From positions 186,001 through 250,000 of the forward strand of contig NZ_JBHYDM010000002.1 in NCBI RefSeq assembly GCF_051860665.1: 64,000 nucleotides of DNA, given 5' to 3'. A program made the translations under genes and the position numbers. Below, in pieces: positions 16,974 through 25,201 of the stretch (the stretch's first letter is position 1; every line of letters starts with the position of its first letter). A model generated the notes under the pieces. It saw only the letters and a list, made by a program, of their open reading frames with translations. It had not been told where the DNA came from and did no database searches. This DNA is from Falsiroseomonas sp051860665. GTDB lineage: Bacteria; Pseudomonadota; Alphaproteobacteria; Acetobacterales; Acetobacteraceae.

Positions 16974-17583
16974 ACAGGCACAGCTCCGTCACGCGGCGCG
17001 GCTGCGCCGGCACATCGCCGAGATGCGCGGCGAGCGCCGGGCGCACCACCGCCATCTCCTCGGCATTCAGCCGGCGCGAGAGCGTGACGTGGAACCACCA
17101 CTCGGAAAAAACATAGTGGTAGCCCCAGCGGTGCAGGTTTGTGCGCTGCGCCTCGGTCATGCGTTCGGGTTTGCGGCGGGCGATTTCCTCGGGCGTGGGC
17201 GGGGCGCGATGCGCGTCAAGGCCGGCGACGCAAGCATCGCAGAGCGCCTGGAGGTCGTCGGAACGCTTCGTCTCCAGCAGCGCCAGGAAGCCGTGATGTT
17301 CCGCGAGCTGCAGCGGCGGCAGGGCGAAGGGGCGGGTGCGCAGGGCCAGCGCCATCGCATCCTCGCGCAACGCCGCATAGCTGGTGGCGAGGCGGAAGGG
17401 CGGCTTCAGCGTGGCGTGCAGGCCGTAGCCGCGGGCGTCCCTGGTGATTTCCGCGATGTCGAGGCCGGGCAGGGAGGGTTGGGGGATGGTGGCGCCGGTC
17501 TCGGTGTCCCGGCCGAGCCAGGTGGAGCCAAGCTTGTGCAGCGGATCCTCCAGCCGCGGCGCCCAATAGATGCCGACGCGCAT
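16912..17583 (-). CDS. DUF1045 phosphonate-metabolism protein, 2H-type
   Basis: A 223-residue protein of the DUF1045 family found with C-P lyase genes. Two His-x-Thr motifs, HATLKPPF and HVTLSRR, are the signature of 2H phosphoesterases (the LigT fold), which act on cyclic phosphates or 2',3'/1',2' phosphodiesters. C-P lyase yields 5-phosphoribosyl 1,2-cyclic phosphate, normally opened by PhnP, and no phnP is seen here, so this protein is a candidate replacement (inference). Its ATG at 17581-17583 overlaps the phnM stop. The 3' end overlaps phnN by 62 bp in antisense. Confidence 0.88.
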   Translation of the reverse strand: MRVGIYWAPRLEDPLHKLGSTWLGRDTETGATIPQPSLPGLDIAEITRDARGYGLHATLKPPFRLATSYAALREDAMALALRTRPFALPPLQLAEHHGFLALLETKRSDDLQALCDACVAGLDAHRAPPTPEEIARRKPERMTEAQRTNLHRWGYHYVFSEWWFHVTLSRRLNAEEMAVVRPALAAHLGDVPAQPRRVTELCLFTQAGPGAPFLLAERLPLLG

Positions 17584-18722
17584 CAAGCGATCCGCTCCCC
17601 GGCGCGCCACACCTTGCGCACAACGGCATGCCCCTCATGCGGCCGGATCTGCACCAGGTCGGCGCGCAGCCCGGCCTCCAGCCGCCCACGATCCGTGAAG
17701 CCGGCCATCCGCGCGGCGGTATCCGTGATCATCGCGATCGCCGCCGGCAGCGTCGTGTGCCCCTGGCCGGCGGCCAGCCAGGCGGCCTCGACCATCGCGG
17801 GCGGCACATAGTCGCTGGCCAGCACATCCACCGCCTGGTCATGCATCAGGTCGGAGACGGCGACATTGCCCGAATGGCTACCGCCGCGGACGATATTGGG
17901 CGCGCCGGCGATCACCTGCACGCCGAGCTTCTTCGCCGCCTGCGCCGCCTCCAGCGTCACCGGGAATTCGCTGATCCGGATGCCATCGGCGGCGTTGCGG
18001 GCGATGCCCTCGGGGCTGTCATCGTCATGGCTGGCGAGTGGCAGGTTGCGATAGGCGACGCGGTCCAGCAGCCAGCGCCGGTTCGGCTCCAGCAGCCGCT
18101 CGCGCTGTTCCAGCAGTTCCGTGATGCGCTTGTCCACCTCCGCCGCGGTCTTGCCGTTGCGGATACGCATCTGGCGATAGCGTTCCACGTCCCGGTACTG
18201 CCCGACCCCCGGCGAGTGATCCATGAAGCTGACCATGCGGACGAGCGGATGGTCGGCCGCCATCTCCACGAGTTCGCGCATATCCGCGGCCGGGATTTCG
18301 CAGCGCAGGTGCAGGAAATGGTCGGATTTCAGCAGGCCCGTGCCGGCCAGCGCATCCAGGTCCTGCACGCCCTCGACAAAAGTCTGGGTGCGGCCGACGT
18401 CGAAGCCGAGGTCGCCGAGGCAGAGCGCATCCAGCACCGTGGTGACGCCGGCGGCGGCCGTCTGGCTGTCATGCGCCAGCATGGCGGAGCGTGATGGCCA
18501 GCGCGCGGTGGCGCGCGGCTGCACCTGGCGTTCCAGATTGTCGGTATGCACATCGACGATGCCGGGGATCAGGTGGTCCCCATCCAGGTCGATGGCGCCG
18601 GCGGCCTGGCTGCGGCCGGGCTGGATCTCGGCGATGCGGTCGCCGCGGATCACCAGCGTGCCGAACACCACCTGGTCCCGAAGGACGAGCTGGGCATTGG
18701 TGAGGATCAGTTCGGCTGTCAT
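17583..18722 (-). CDS. phnM: RPnTP diphosphatase PhnM
   Basis: A 379-residue amidohydrolase-superfamily enzyme that removes diphosphate from alpha-D-ribose 1-methylphosphonate 5-triphosphate before C-P bond cleavage. Metal-site features include VDVHTDNLERQ, MVSFMDHSPG, LASHDDDSPEG and GAPNIVRGGSHSGN, all typical PhnM sequences. The start overlaps the phnL stop in an ATGA arrangement and the stop overlaps the DUF1045 start, so translation is coupled. It resembles canonical PhnM more closely than the second copy at 24017. Confidence 0.95.
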   Translation of the reverse strand: MTAELILTNAQLVLRDQVVFGTLVIRGDRIAEIQPGRSQAAGAIDLDGDHLIPGIVDVHTDNLERQVQPRATARWPSRSAMLAHDSQTAAAGVTTVLDALCLGDLGFDVGRTQTFVEGVQDLDALAGTGLLKSDHFLHLRCEIPAADMRELVEMAADHPLVRMVSFMDHSPGVGQYRDVERYRQMRIRNGKTAAEVDKRITELLEQRERLLEPNRRWLLDRVAYRNLPLASHDDDSPEGIARNAADGIRISEFPVTLEAAQAAKKLGVQVIAGAPNIVRGGSHSGNVAVSDLMHDQAVDVLASDYVPPAMVEAAWLAAGQGHTTLPAAIAMITDTAARMAGFTDRGRLEAGLRADLVQIRPHEGHAVVRKVWRAGERIA

Positions 18723-19417
18723 GCGGCATCCTGGATTGGCAGAACTTCGAACAGGCGATCGGCCACCTGCTCGCGGATTTCGGTGTCGTGGAAGATCCCG
18801 ATCAGCGCCGCGCCGCGGGCCTTGGCCTCCGCCATCAGGGCCACGACAACCTGGCGGTTCACCGGGTCGAGGCTGGCGGTCGGCTCGTCGAGCAGCAGCA
18901 CGGGGTAGTCCGCGGCAAAGCCGCGCGCCAGGTTGATACGCTGCTGCTCGCCGCCGGAGAAGGTGGAGGGCGGCAGGTTGTGCAGCCGGGGCGGCAGGTT
19001 CAGGCGGGTGAGGAGTTCGGTGGCGCGCGCCAGCGCCGCCTCGGCCGGCACGCCGCGGGCGCGCAGCGGCTCCGCCACGATATCGCGGGCGCCGACGCGG
19101 GGGATGACCCGCAGGAACTGCGAGACATAGCCCAGCGTCTCCCGCCGGATTTCCCGCACCAGCAGCGGGTCGGCGGCCGCGAGGTCGACCAGCGCGCCGC
19201 GATGGCGGATCAGGATGCGGCCCGCGCCGGCGCCGTAATTGCCGTAGAGGCAGCGCATCAGCGTGGATTTGCCGGCGCCCGAGGGCCCGGTCAGCGCCAC
19301 GCATTCGCCCGGCGCCACGCTGAAATCCACGCCATCCAGCACGGGGATGCGGACATCGCCCTGCAGGAACAGCCGAAAAACCTTGGAGAGGCCTTCGGTG
19401 GCCAGGGAGATGCTCAT
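18719..19417 (-). CDS. phnL: C-P lyase ABC-type subunit PhnL
   Basis: A 232-residue ATP-binding-cassette protein that acts with the C-P lyase core, not as a transporter. Walker A (TGPSGAGKST), the signature FSGGEQQR, and Walker B with LLLDEPTASLD are intact. The N-terminus KVFRLFLQGDVRIPVLDGV is PhnL-like. The gene is coupled by 4-bp ATGA overlaps to phnK before it and phnM after it. Confidence 0.95.
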   Translation of the reverse strand: MSISLATEGLSKVFRLFLQGDVRIPVLDGVDFSVAPGECVALTGPSGAGKSTLMRCLYGNYGAGAGRILIRHRGALVDLAAADPLLVREIRRETLGYVSQFLRVIPRVGARDIVAEPLRARGVPAEAALARATELLTRLNLPPRLHNLPPSTFSGGEQQRINLARGFAADYPVLLLDEPTASLDPVNRQVVVALMAEAKARGAALIGIFHDTEIREQVADRLFEVLPIQDAA

Positions 19418-20172
19418 GCCGCCAGCACCGAGGAAACCAAAAGTTGCGTATAGGGGTGCTGCGGGTCGTCCAGCACCCGGTCCGTCAGCCCGCTCTCCAC
19501 CACCACGCCATGCCGCATCACCAGCATGCGATGCGCCAGCAGGCGGGCGGCGGCGATATCATGCGTGACGATCAGCACGGCGAGGCCGAGATCGGCGACC
19601 AGGGCGCGGATCAGGTCCAGCAGGCGGGCCTGCACGGAGACATCAAGGCCGCCGGTCGGCTCGTCCATGAAGACCAGTTTTGGCAGTGTCACCAGGGTGC
19701 GGGCGATCTGCAAACGCTGCTGCATGCCGCCGGAAAATTTTGCCGGGACCTCATCCATGCGGGCTGGGTCGATTTCCACGCGGGTCAGCCAATGGGCAGC
19801 CTGGTCGCGGATATGGCCGTAGTGGCGGGCGCCGGTGGCCATCAGCCGCTCGCCGATATTGCCGCCGGCCGAGACCGCCATGCGGAGGCCGTCGCGTGGG
19901 TTCTGATGCACAAAACCCCATTCGCTGCGCATCAGGCGGCGGCGCGCGGCCTCGGTCATGCCGAGCACGTCCTGGCCGAGATAGGAAACCTCGCCGGCAT
20001 CGGGGCGCATCAGGCCGGAGAGAACCCGGAGGAGGGTGGTCTTGCCGCTGCCGGATTCCCCGACGATGGCGACCACCTCGCCGGGGTGGATGTCGATGTC
20101 CACGCCGTCGAGGGCGGCGATGCGGCCGAAGCGGAGGGTGAGGTCGCGGGCGGTGAGGAGGGGCTTGCTCAT
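19414..20172 (-). CDS. phnK: C-P lyase ABC-type subunit PhnK
   Basis: A 252-residue ATPase that docks on the PhnGHIJ core complex. Walker A is VGESGSGKTT, the Q-loop region has WGFVHQNPRDGLRM, the signature is FSGGMQQR, and Walker B is LVFMDEPTGGLD. The C-terminal extension (DDPQHPYTQLLVSSVL) resembles peptide-transporter ATPases, as in all PhnK proteins. The start overlaps phnJ by 4 bp and the stop overlaps phnL by 4 bp. Confidence 0.95.
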   Translation of the reverse strand: MSKPLLTARDLTLRFGRIAALDGVDIDIHPGEVVAIVGESGSGKTTLLRVLSGLMRPDAGEVSYLGQDVLGMTEAARRRLMRSEWGFVHQNPRDGLRMAVSAGGNIGERLMATGARHYGHIRDQAAHWLTRVEIDPARMDEVPAKFSGGMQQRLQIARTLVTLPKLVFMDEPTGGLDVSVQARLLDLIRALVADLGLAVLIVTHDIAAARLLAHRMLVMRHGVVVESGLTDRVLDDPQHPYTQLLVSSVLAA

Positions 20173-21011
20173 TCCGCCGCTTCCTTCACCGCCTGCCGCT
20201 CGCTGCAGAAATCCGTGTCCGAACAGACAAAGATCCGCCCGCCCACGTCATCCGTCAGCACCTCATCCAGATAGGTGTCGCGCGACCCACACAGCTCGCA
20301 GGCATGCGGCGCGCGGATCGGCCGGAAGGGGTGGTCGTCGAAGTCCAGGCTTTTGACCGACGTATAGGGCGGCACGGCGTAGATGCGCTTTTCCCGCCCC
20401 GCGCCGAACAGCTGCAAGGCCGGCATCTGGTCCATCTTCGGATTGTCGAAGGCGGGGATCGGGGAGGGCGACATCAAGTAACGAGAATTCACCATCACCG
20501 GATAGGAATAACTGGTGGCGATATGGCCGTGGCGGGCGATGTCCTCGTAGAGCTTCACATGCATCAGCCCGTAATCGGCCATGGCATGCATCCGCCGCGT
20601 CTCCGCGATGCGTGGCTCAAGCCGTCCCAGCGGCTCGGGGATCGGCACCTGGTAGACCAGGATCTGGTCCTCGCGCAGCCTGCGTTCGGGGATGCGGTGG
20701 CGGGTCTGGATGATGGTGGCGGCTTCCGTGCTTTCGGTCGTCGCCACGCCGGCGGTGCGGCGGAAGAAGGCGCGGATGGACACCGCATTGGTGGTGTCGT
20801 CGCTGCCCTGGTCGATCACCTTCAGCACATCGGCGGGGCCGAGCACCGCGGCCGTCACCTGGATTCCCCCCGTGCCCCAGCCATAGGGCAACGGCATCTC
20901 ACGCGACCCGAAGGGCACCTGGTGGCCAGGGATGGCGACGGCCTTCAGGATGGCGCGGCGGATCATCCGCTTCGTGCTCTCGTCCAGATAGGCGAAGTTG
21001 TAGCCGCTCAT
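20169..21011 (-). CDS. phnJ: C-P lyase radical SAM subunit PhnJ
   Basis: A 280-residue catalytic subunit that breaks the carbon-phosphorus bond with an iron-sulfur cluster and S-adenosylmethionine. Four Cys residues at 238, 241, 263 and 269 have exactly the spacing of E. coli Cys241, 244, 266 and 272, so both the cluster ligands and the catalytic Cys are retained. The N-terminus SGYNFAYLDESTKRMIRR is diagnostic. ATG 21011 overlaps the phnI stop. In this frame the reading stays open upstream, but that part is a shadow of phnI. Confidence 0.96.
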   Translation of the reverse strand: MSGYNFAYLDESTKRMIRRAILKAVAIPGHQVPFGSREMPLPYGWGTGGIQVTAAVLGPADVLKVIDQGSDDTTNAVSIRAFFRRTAGVATTESTEAATIIQTRHRIPERRLREDQILVYQVPIPEPLGRLEPRIAETRRMHAMADYGLMHVKLYEDIARHGHIATSYSYPVMVNSRYLMSPSPIPAFDNPKMDQMPALQLFGAGREKRIYAVPPYTSVKSLDFDDHPFRPIRAPHACELCGSRDTYLDEVLTDDVGGRIFVCSDTDFCSERQAVKEAAE

Positions 21012-22078
21012 TTCGCGGACTCCACGGAGGCGCGCATCGTCCGGACATTCTCCAGTTCCGACTGGAAATCGACATAGTGCGGCAGCTTCAGATGCTCGAC
21101 GAAGCCGGTCGCCTCCACATTGTCGCAATGCGACAGCACGAATTCCTGCTGCTGCGCGGGCGCCTCCGCCGCCTCGCCGAGTTCCGCCGCGCGCAGCGAC
21201 CGGTCGACGAGCGCCATGGACATCGCCTTGCGCTCGCCATGGCCGAAGACCAGGCCATAGCCGCGGGTGAATTGCGGCGGCTCCGTCCGGCTGCCCTTGA
21301 ACTGGTTCACCATCTGGCACTCGGTGACGGTGATATTGCCGAGGTCGATCTCGAAGCCGAGCTCCGGCGGCGTGAAGCCGACCGCCACCTCGCCCATGCG
21401 GATCTCGCCCACGAAGGGATGGTTGCCGCCATAGCCGCGCTGGGTGGAGTAGCCGAGGGACAGAAGAAACCCCTCGTCGCCGCGCGCCAGCGCCTGCAGA
21501 CGCAGGGGCCGGTCGGCGGGGAAGGAGAGCGGTTCGCGCGTCAGGTCGCCCGGCTCGTCTTCGGAAGCCGCCTCGCGCTGCATCAGCCCCTCGCGGGCCA
21601 GCATTTCGGTGACCCGCGGCGTCGGCTCGTTGTTCGGCTCTGCCTCGGGCGGCCCGCTCGGCAAGTCGCCTGCGGCAGCCAGACGAAAATCCAGAAGACG
21701 GTGGGTGTAGTCGAAGGTCGGCCCCAGCACCTGGCCGCCCGGCAGGTCCTTGTAGGTGGCGCTGATGCGGCGCTGGATGGCCATGGTGTTGGTATCCAGC
21801 GGCGCGCTGGCGCCGAAGCGGGGCAGGGTGGTGCGATAGGCGCGCAGCAGGAAGGCGGCCTCGATGAGATCGCCGCGGGACTGCTTCACCGCCAGCGCGG
21901 CGAGGCCCCGGTCGTGGCAGGATCCCTCCGCCATCACCCGGTCCACGGCGAGGCCCAGCTGCGCCTGCACCTGGTCCGCGGTGACCTCCGGCAGGGAAGG
22001 GTCGCCGCGGCGGGTCTCGTCCAGCCAGGCATGGGCCGCGCCGATCGCCCGCTCGCCGCCCTTGGTCGCGACATACAT
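21008..22078 (-). CDS. phnI: C-P lyase subunit PhnI
   Basis: A 356-residue nucleosidase subunit that, with PhnG, PhnH and PhnL, exchanges the base of ATP for a phosphonate. It opens MYVATKGGERAIGAAHAWL and contains IQRRISATYKDLPGGQVLGP and TECQMVNQFKGSR, both conserved in PhnI. The length matches the family. It begins 3 bp after phnH ends and overlaps phnJ by 4 bp. Confidence 0.96.
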   Translation of the reverse strand: MYVATKGGERAIGAAHAWLDETRRGDPSLPEVTADQVQAQLGLAVDRVMAEGSCHDRGLAALAVKQSRGDLIEAAFLLRAYRTTLPRFGASAPLDTNTMAIQRRISATYKDLPGGQVLGPTFDYTHRLLDFRLAAAGDLPSGPPEAEPNNEPTPRVTEMLAREGLMQREAASEDEPGDLTREPLSFPADRPLRLQALARGDEGFLLSLGYSTQRGYGGNHPFVGEIRMGEVAVGFTPPELGFEIDLGNITVTECQMVNQFKGSRTEPPQFTRGYGLVFGHGERKAMSMALVDRSLRAAELGEAAEAPAQQQEFVLSHCDNVEATGFVEHLKLPHYVDFQSELENVRTMRASVESAK

Positions 22079-22081
22079 GGC

Positions 22082-22693
22082 TCAGCCTTCCTCGATCGCG
22101 ACGCTGCGCGGCAGGGCCGCGATGCAATCGCCGGCGCAGAGGATCACATCCACGCCGCAGGGCGTCCGCGCCCGGTTCGCCGCCCAGTCGGCCAGGAAGC
22201 CGGCTGGCGCGCCCGCGACCTGCAGCCGGTGTTCGTCGCGGATGCCCGGCCCGGTCAGCCGCCAGCCGCGACCTTCGGTCAGCGAAGCCACGTCCAGGAT
22301 CAGGGTGGCGCCCCGCTCGGGCTCCTCCTCCGTCCCCGGGTCCAGCGCCAGCAGCGCGGCGCCGGCGTCCAGAACGAACTGCGCCGCGCCAGCGGCGACC
22401 AGCGGCGCACCGCAGTGAAACCGCACCCAGGCTTCCGCCTCGGGGCCCGCATCAAGGCAGAGCCGCGTCTCGGCATCCACCAGGGTCAGCAGCACCGCCG
22501 CGGCGGCGGGGGAAAGGCCGGGCGGCAATTCGGGAAGCTGCGGCAGGCGCTGCACCTGGCCGGGGCGACTCATCGCCTGCAGCACGGCGCGGAAGGCGGC
22601 CTGGGCGTCCAGCACGGGGTCGGCGAAGCCGGGGTAGGTCGTGCCGGAGGCGCGCGGGGAGGTGCCGGAGGCGCGCGGGGAGGTATGGCTCAT
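22082..22693 (-). CDS. phnH: C-P lyase subunit PhnH
   Basis: A 203-residue structural subunit of the C-P lyase core. The body starts at PGFADPVLDAQAAFRAVLQA and contains FHCGAPLV and the C-terminal CGVDVILC expected for PhnH. The N-terminus is odd: a 7-residue block, TSPRASG, is repeated directly because of a 21-bp tandem duplication at 22641-22682. ATG 22693 overlaps the phnG stop by 4 bp. The duplication lies outside the conserved fold, so function is probably intact. Confidence 0.94.
   Translation of the reverse strand: MSHTSPRASGTSPRASGTTYPGFADPVLDAQAAFRAVLQAMSRPGQVQRLPQLPELPPGLSPAAAAVLLTLVDAETRLCLDAGPEAEAWVRFHCGAPLVAAGAAQFVLDAGAALLALDPGTEEEPERGATLILDVASLTEGRGWRLTGPGIRDEHRLQVAGAPAGFLADWAANRARTPCGVDVILCAGDCIAALPRSVAIEEG
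22641..22682. repeat. 21-bp perfect tandem duplication in the phnH 5' end
   Basis: The 21-bp unit starting gtgccggaggcgcgcgg occurs at 22641 and again at 22662 without mismatch. It keeps the phnH reading frame and repeats TSPRASG near the N-terminus. Confidence 0.95.
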
Positions 22694-23157
22694 CGCATCT
22701 GGGTCATGGTGAAGAACTCCACGCGGGTCGCCGCGGCCTTTCGCGCCTGGGCTGCGCGCCGCTCGGCCTGGGCGGCCTCCAGCGGCGCGATCACCGCGGC
22801 TTCCAATCCGGGCGCTCGCCCAGGATCCTGCATCAGCGCATCGACCAGCGCGGCCAGCTCCGCCTGGCGGGCATCGCGGCCGGCGACATAGCCGTGCCCC
22901 ACCGTGCCATCGTCCAGGCGCACGGCGCAGCGCGTCACGGTCATCTCGCCCAGGTTGAAGGGCGCGCCATCGCCGCCGGCGCGGCCGCGCACCATCACCA
23001 GCCCGGTCTCCGGCCCGCGCAGGCGCCTGTGCTCGGGCAGGGCCGGCAGAGGCGCCAGCCGCGCCGCGATCTCGGCGGCGCCGGCGCGCGCCAGGATGGA
23101 CATCCAGCGGCGGCGTGCGGAAGGATCGGGGGAGGGGTCTGGCTGGGTCTCGTTCAT
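22690..23157 (-). CDS. phnG: C-P lyase subunit PhnG
   Basis: A 155-residue subunit, first gene of the minus-strand C-P lyase operon. Landmarks are RRRWMSILARAGAAEI and PFNLGEMTVTRCAVRL followed by GHGYVAGRDARQAELAALVDAL. ATG 23157 is used; a TTG at 23181 would start inside the operator palindrome and is unlikely. The operon promoter should lie in 23158-23249, which also contains the PhnF-type operator. Confidence 0.94.
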   Translation of the reverse strand: MNETQPDPSPDPSARRRWMSILARAGAAEIAARLAPLPALPEHRRLRGPETGLVMVRGRAGGDGAPFNLGEMTVTRCAVRLDDGTVGHGYVAGRDARQAELAALVDALMQDPGRAPGLEAAVIAPLEAAQAERRAAQARKAAATRVEFFTMTQMR

Positions 23158-23169
23158 GGGGCGCTCGAT

Positions 23170-23181
23170 TTGTCTAGACAA
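23170..23181. promoter_or_regulatory. Perfect palindrome, probable PhnF operator
   Basis: ttgtctagacaa is a perfect 12-bp palindrome located 12 bp upstream of the phnG start and 68 bp upstream of divergent phnF. It has the general form of operators bound by HutC/PhnF-type GntR regulators (known from the family). Its position in the divergent promoter suggests that PhnF represses both the phn operon and itself (inference). A second ctag follows at 23182. Confidence 0.65.
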
Positions 23182-23249
23182 CTAGTCATCCGCCCCGATA
23201 TCGTCAAGCGAAACTGGCACAGCAAGGCGGGCAGGGGTTTGAACTTTCC

Positions 23250-24014
23250 ATGACGGACGATCCGAAAGCCTCGAATGCCCTGCCCGCCGGCGGCCTGCTC
23301 GCCCGCGGCCAGGGCATCGCCCTGTGGCGGCAGATCGCCCAGCGGCTGGAACGGGACATCGCCAGCGGCCTGCACGCCCCCGGCGCCCGCCTGCCGACCG
23401 AGGCGGAGCTGGCCGCCGAATACAAGGTCAACCGCCACACCGTGCGCCGCGCGATGGAGGAGCTGGAGGGACGCGGCCTGGTCCGCATCGAACAGGGCCG
23501 CGGCAGCTTCGTGGCGGAGGATGTGGTCGACTACAGCCTGGGCCCGCGCACCCGCTTCTCGGAGATCATCCGCCGGCAGAATCGCGAACCCGGCGGGCGC
23601 ATCCTGCGGGTGGCGGAGGTGGCGGCGGAGACGGGCCTCGCCGAGCTGCTCGGCATCCGCCGCGGCCGCCCGGTTGTGCTGGTGGAGCGGCTGGCGCTCG
23701 CCGATGGGCGTCCGCTGGTGCTCGGCACGCACCATTTCCCCGCCGCCCGCTTCGGCCGCCTGCCCGAATTGTTGCGCGCCGATCCCTCGATCACGGCGGC
23801 CATGGCGGCCTGCGGCGTGCCGGACTACCGCCGCCGCGTCACCCGCATCACCGCCCGCCTGCCGACGCCGGAGGAGGCAGAGCTGCTGCAACAATCCCGC
23901 AACCGCCCCGTGCTGGTGACGGAGGCGATCAATACCGACCCGGCGGGGGAGGTGGTGGATGTCACATTCGGCCGCTACGCCGCCGGCCGTGCCCAGCTTG
24001 TCGTGGAGTCCTGA
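23250..24014 (+). CDS. phnF: GntR/HutC-family regulator PhnF
   Basis: A 254-residue transcription factor. An N-terminal winged helix (LWRQIAQRLERDIASGL to YKVNRHTVRRAMEELEGRGL) is followed by a UTRA effector domain (SEIIRRQNREPGG onward), the HutC subfamily layout. The gene is divergent from phnG across a perfect palindrome and is followed by a second phnM, so it most likely controls the C-P lyase genes in response to a phosphonate-pathway ligand. ATG 23250 matches the usual start. Confidence 0.92.
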   Translation: MTDDPKASNALPAGGLLARGQGIALWRQIAQRLERDIASGLHAPGARLPTEAELAAEYKVNRHTVRRAMEELEGRGLVRIEQGRGSFVAEDVVDYSLGPRTRFSEIIRRQNREPGGRILRVAEVAAETGLAELLGIRRGRPVVLVERLALADGRPLVLGTHHFPAARFGRLPELLRADPSITAAMAACGVPDYRRRVTRITARLPTPEEAELLQQSRNRPVLVTEAINTDPAGEVVDVTFGRYAAGRAQLVVES

Positions 24015-24016
24015 TC

Positions 24017-25171
24017 TTGGCCCCCGCTTCTCAGATTTGGCTGATCGAGCGCGGCGACGCGCTGCTGGAGGGCGCGCTGCGCCCGGCCTCCGTTGCGATG
24101 GCGGAGGGCGTTTTTGCGACCAGTTCCGCCCCGGGCGCCCGGCGCTTCGACGCCGGCGGGCTCCATGTGCTGCCCGGGCTGGTGGATATCCATGGCGATG
24201 CGCATGAGCGGCAGATGCAGCCGCGGCCGGGCATCGGCTTCCCGCACGGGCTCGGCATGCGCGATTCCGCCGCGCAGTTGCTGGCCGCCGGCATCACCAC
24301 CGCCTGCCTGGGCGTGACCCTCTCCTGGGAGCCCGGCCTGCGCGGCATCGCCGCCTGGCGCGCCACGCTGGCCGCGGTGGAGGGTCTGCGCGGCCAGGGT
24401 GGCTGCGATATCCGCATCCATTGCCGCTACGAGGCCGACAACCTCGATGCGGTGGAGGAACTGCTGGGCGACATGCAGGCCGGCCGCGTCGCGCTGCTCG
24501 CCTTCAACGACCACACGCCGGGCATCGCGAAACGCCTGCCGGACCCGGCCAAGGCCGCCGCCTATGCCCAGCGCGGCGGCGTGCCGGTGGCCGAGTTTGC
24601 TCGAATGGCCGAGGCCGCCATGGCCCGCCGGCCGGAAGTGCCCGCCGCCCAGGCCCGGCTGTCCGCGGCGGCGCAGGCCGCCGGCATCCCGATGCTGAGC
24701 CATGACGACGCGACGCCCGAGGCCCGCGCCGCGTTCCGGGCGCTGGGCGCGCGCGTCTGCGAATTCCCGATGTCCGAGGCCGTGGCCAAGGCGGCGCGGG
24801 ACGCCGGCGAGCATGTGGTGATGGGCGCGCCGAATGTGGTGCGCGGCGGCAGCCATATGGGCTGGGGCAGCGCCGCGCCCATGGCCGAGCAGGGCCTCGT
24901 GACCATCCTGGCCTCGGACTACTACTGGCCCGCGATGCTGGAGGCCGCCTTCGTCCTGGCCGACCGCGGCGTGCTGGATTTTCGGGCCGCCTGGGCGCTG
25001 GTCTCGGCCAATCCGGCGGAGGCCGCGGGGCTCACGGACCGCGGCCGCATCGCCCCCGGCCTGCGCGGCGACCTGGTGCTGGTGGACCCGGCCCGGCGCG
25101 CGCCCATCGCCACCTTCTGTGCCGGCGAACTCGCATGGGTGGCGACCGGGGCGGCGGGGCGGATCGGCTGA
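24017..25171 (+). CDS. phnM: Second PhnM-like RPnTP diphosphatase
   Basis: A 384-residue PhnM-type amidohydrolase, divergent from the copy at 17583. It keeps VDIHGDAHERQ, AFNDHTPG, LSHDDATPE and GAPNVVRGGSHMG, so the metal site looks intact, although the first motif has G-D-A-H where the other copy has T-D-N-L. TTG 24017 is chosen because it follows the phnF stop by 2 bp with ggag upstream; no ATG exists near the conserved start. It probably forms an operon with phnF. It may act on a different nucleotide-linked phosphonate (speculative). Confidence 0.88.
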   Translation: MAPASQIWLIERGDALLEGALRPASVAMAEGVFATSSAPGARRFDAGGLHVLPGLVDIHGDAHERQMQPRPGIGFPHGLGMRDSAAQLLAAGITTACLGVTLSWEPGLRGIAAWRATLAAVEGLRGQGGCDIRIHCRYEADNLDAVEELLGDMQAGRVALLAFNDHTPGIAKRLPDPAKAAAYAQRGGVPVAEFARMAEAAMARRPEVPAAQARLSAAAQAAGIPMLSHDDATPEARAAFRALGARVCEFPMSEAVAKAARDAGEHVVMGAPNVVRGGSHMGWGSAAPMAEQGLVTILASDYYWPAMLEAAFVLADRGVLDFRAAWALVSANPAEAAGLTDRGRIAPGLRGDLVLVDPARRAPIATFCAGELAWVATGAAGRIG

Positions 25172-25201
25172 GGCGCGTCGCCGGCGGCCCCGACCGCCTC
25201 A
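25169..25201. terminator. Inverted repeat over two convergent stop codons
   Basis: tgaggcg (25169-25175) pairs with cgcctca (25195-25201), and after a one-base bulge gtcg pairs with cgac further in. The left arm starts with the stop of the second phnM and the right arm ends with the stop of the chemoreceptor in its frame-corrected reading. No T-tract is present. Confidence 0.6.

Noticed and set aside
24922..25199. Extension of the chemoreceptor reading frame to 24922
   Set aside because: The extra residues are unlike any chemoreceptor end and lie antisense to the conserved second phnM; a frameshift explains the sequence better.
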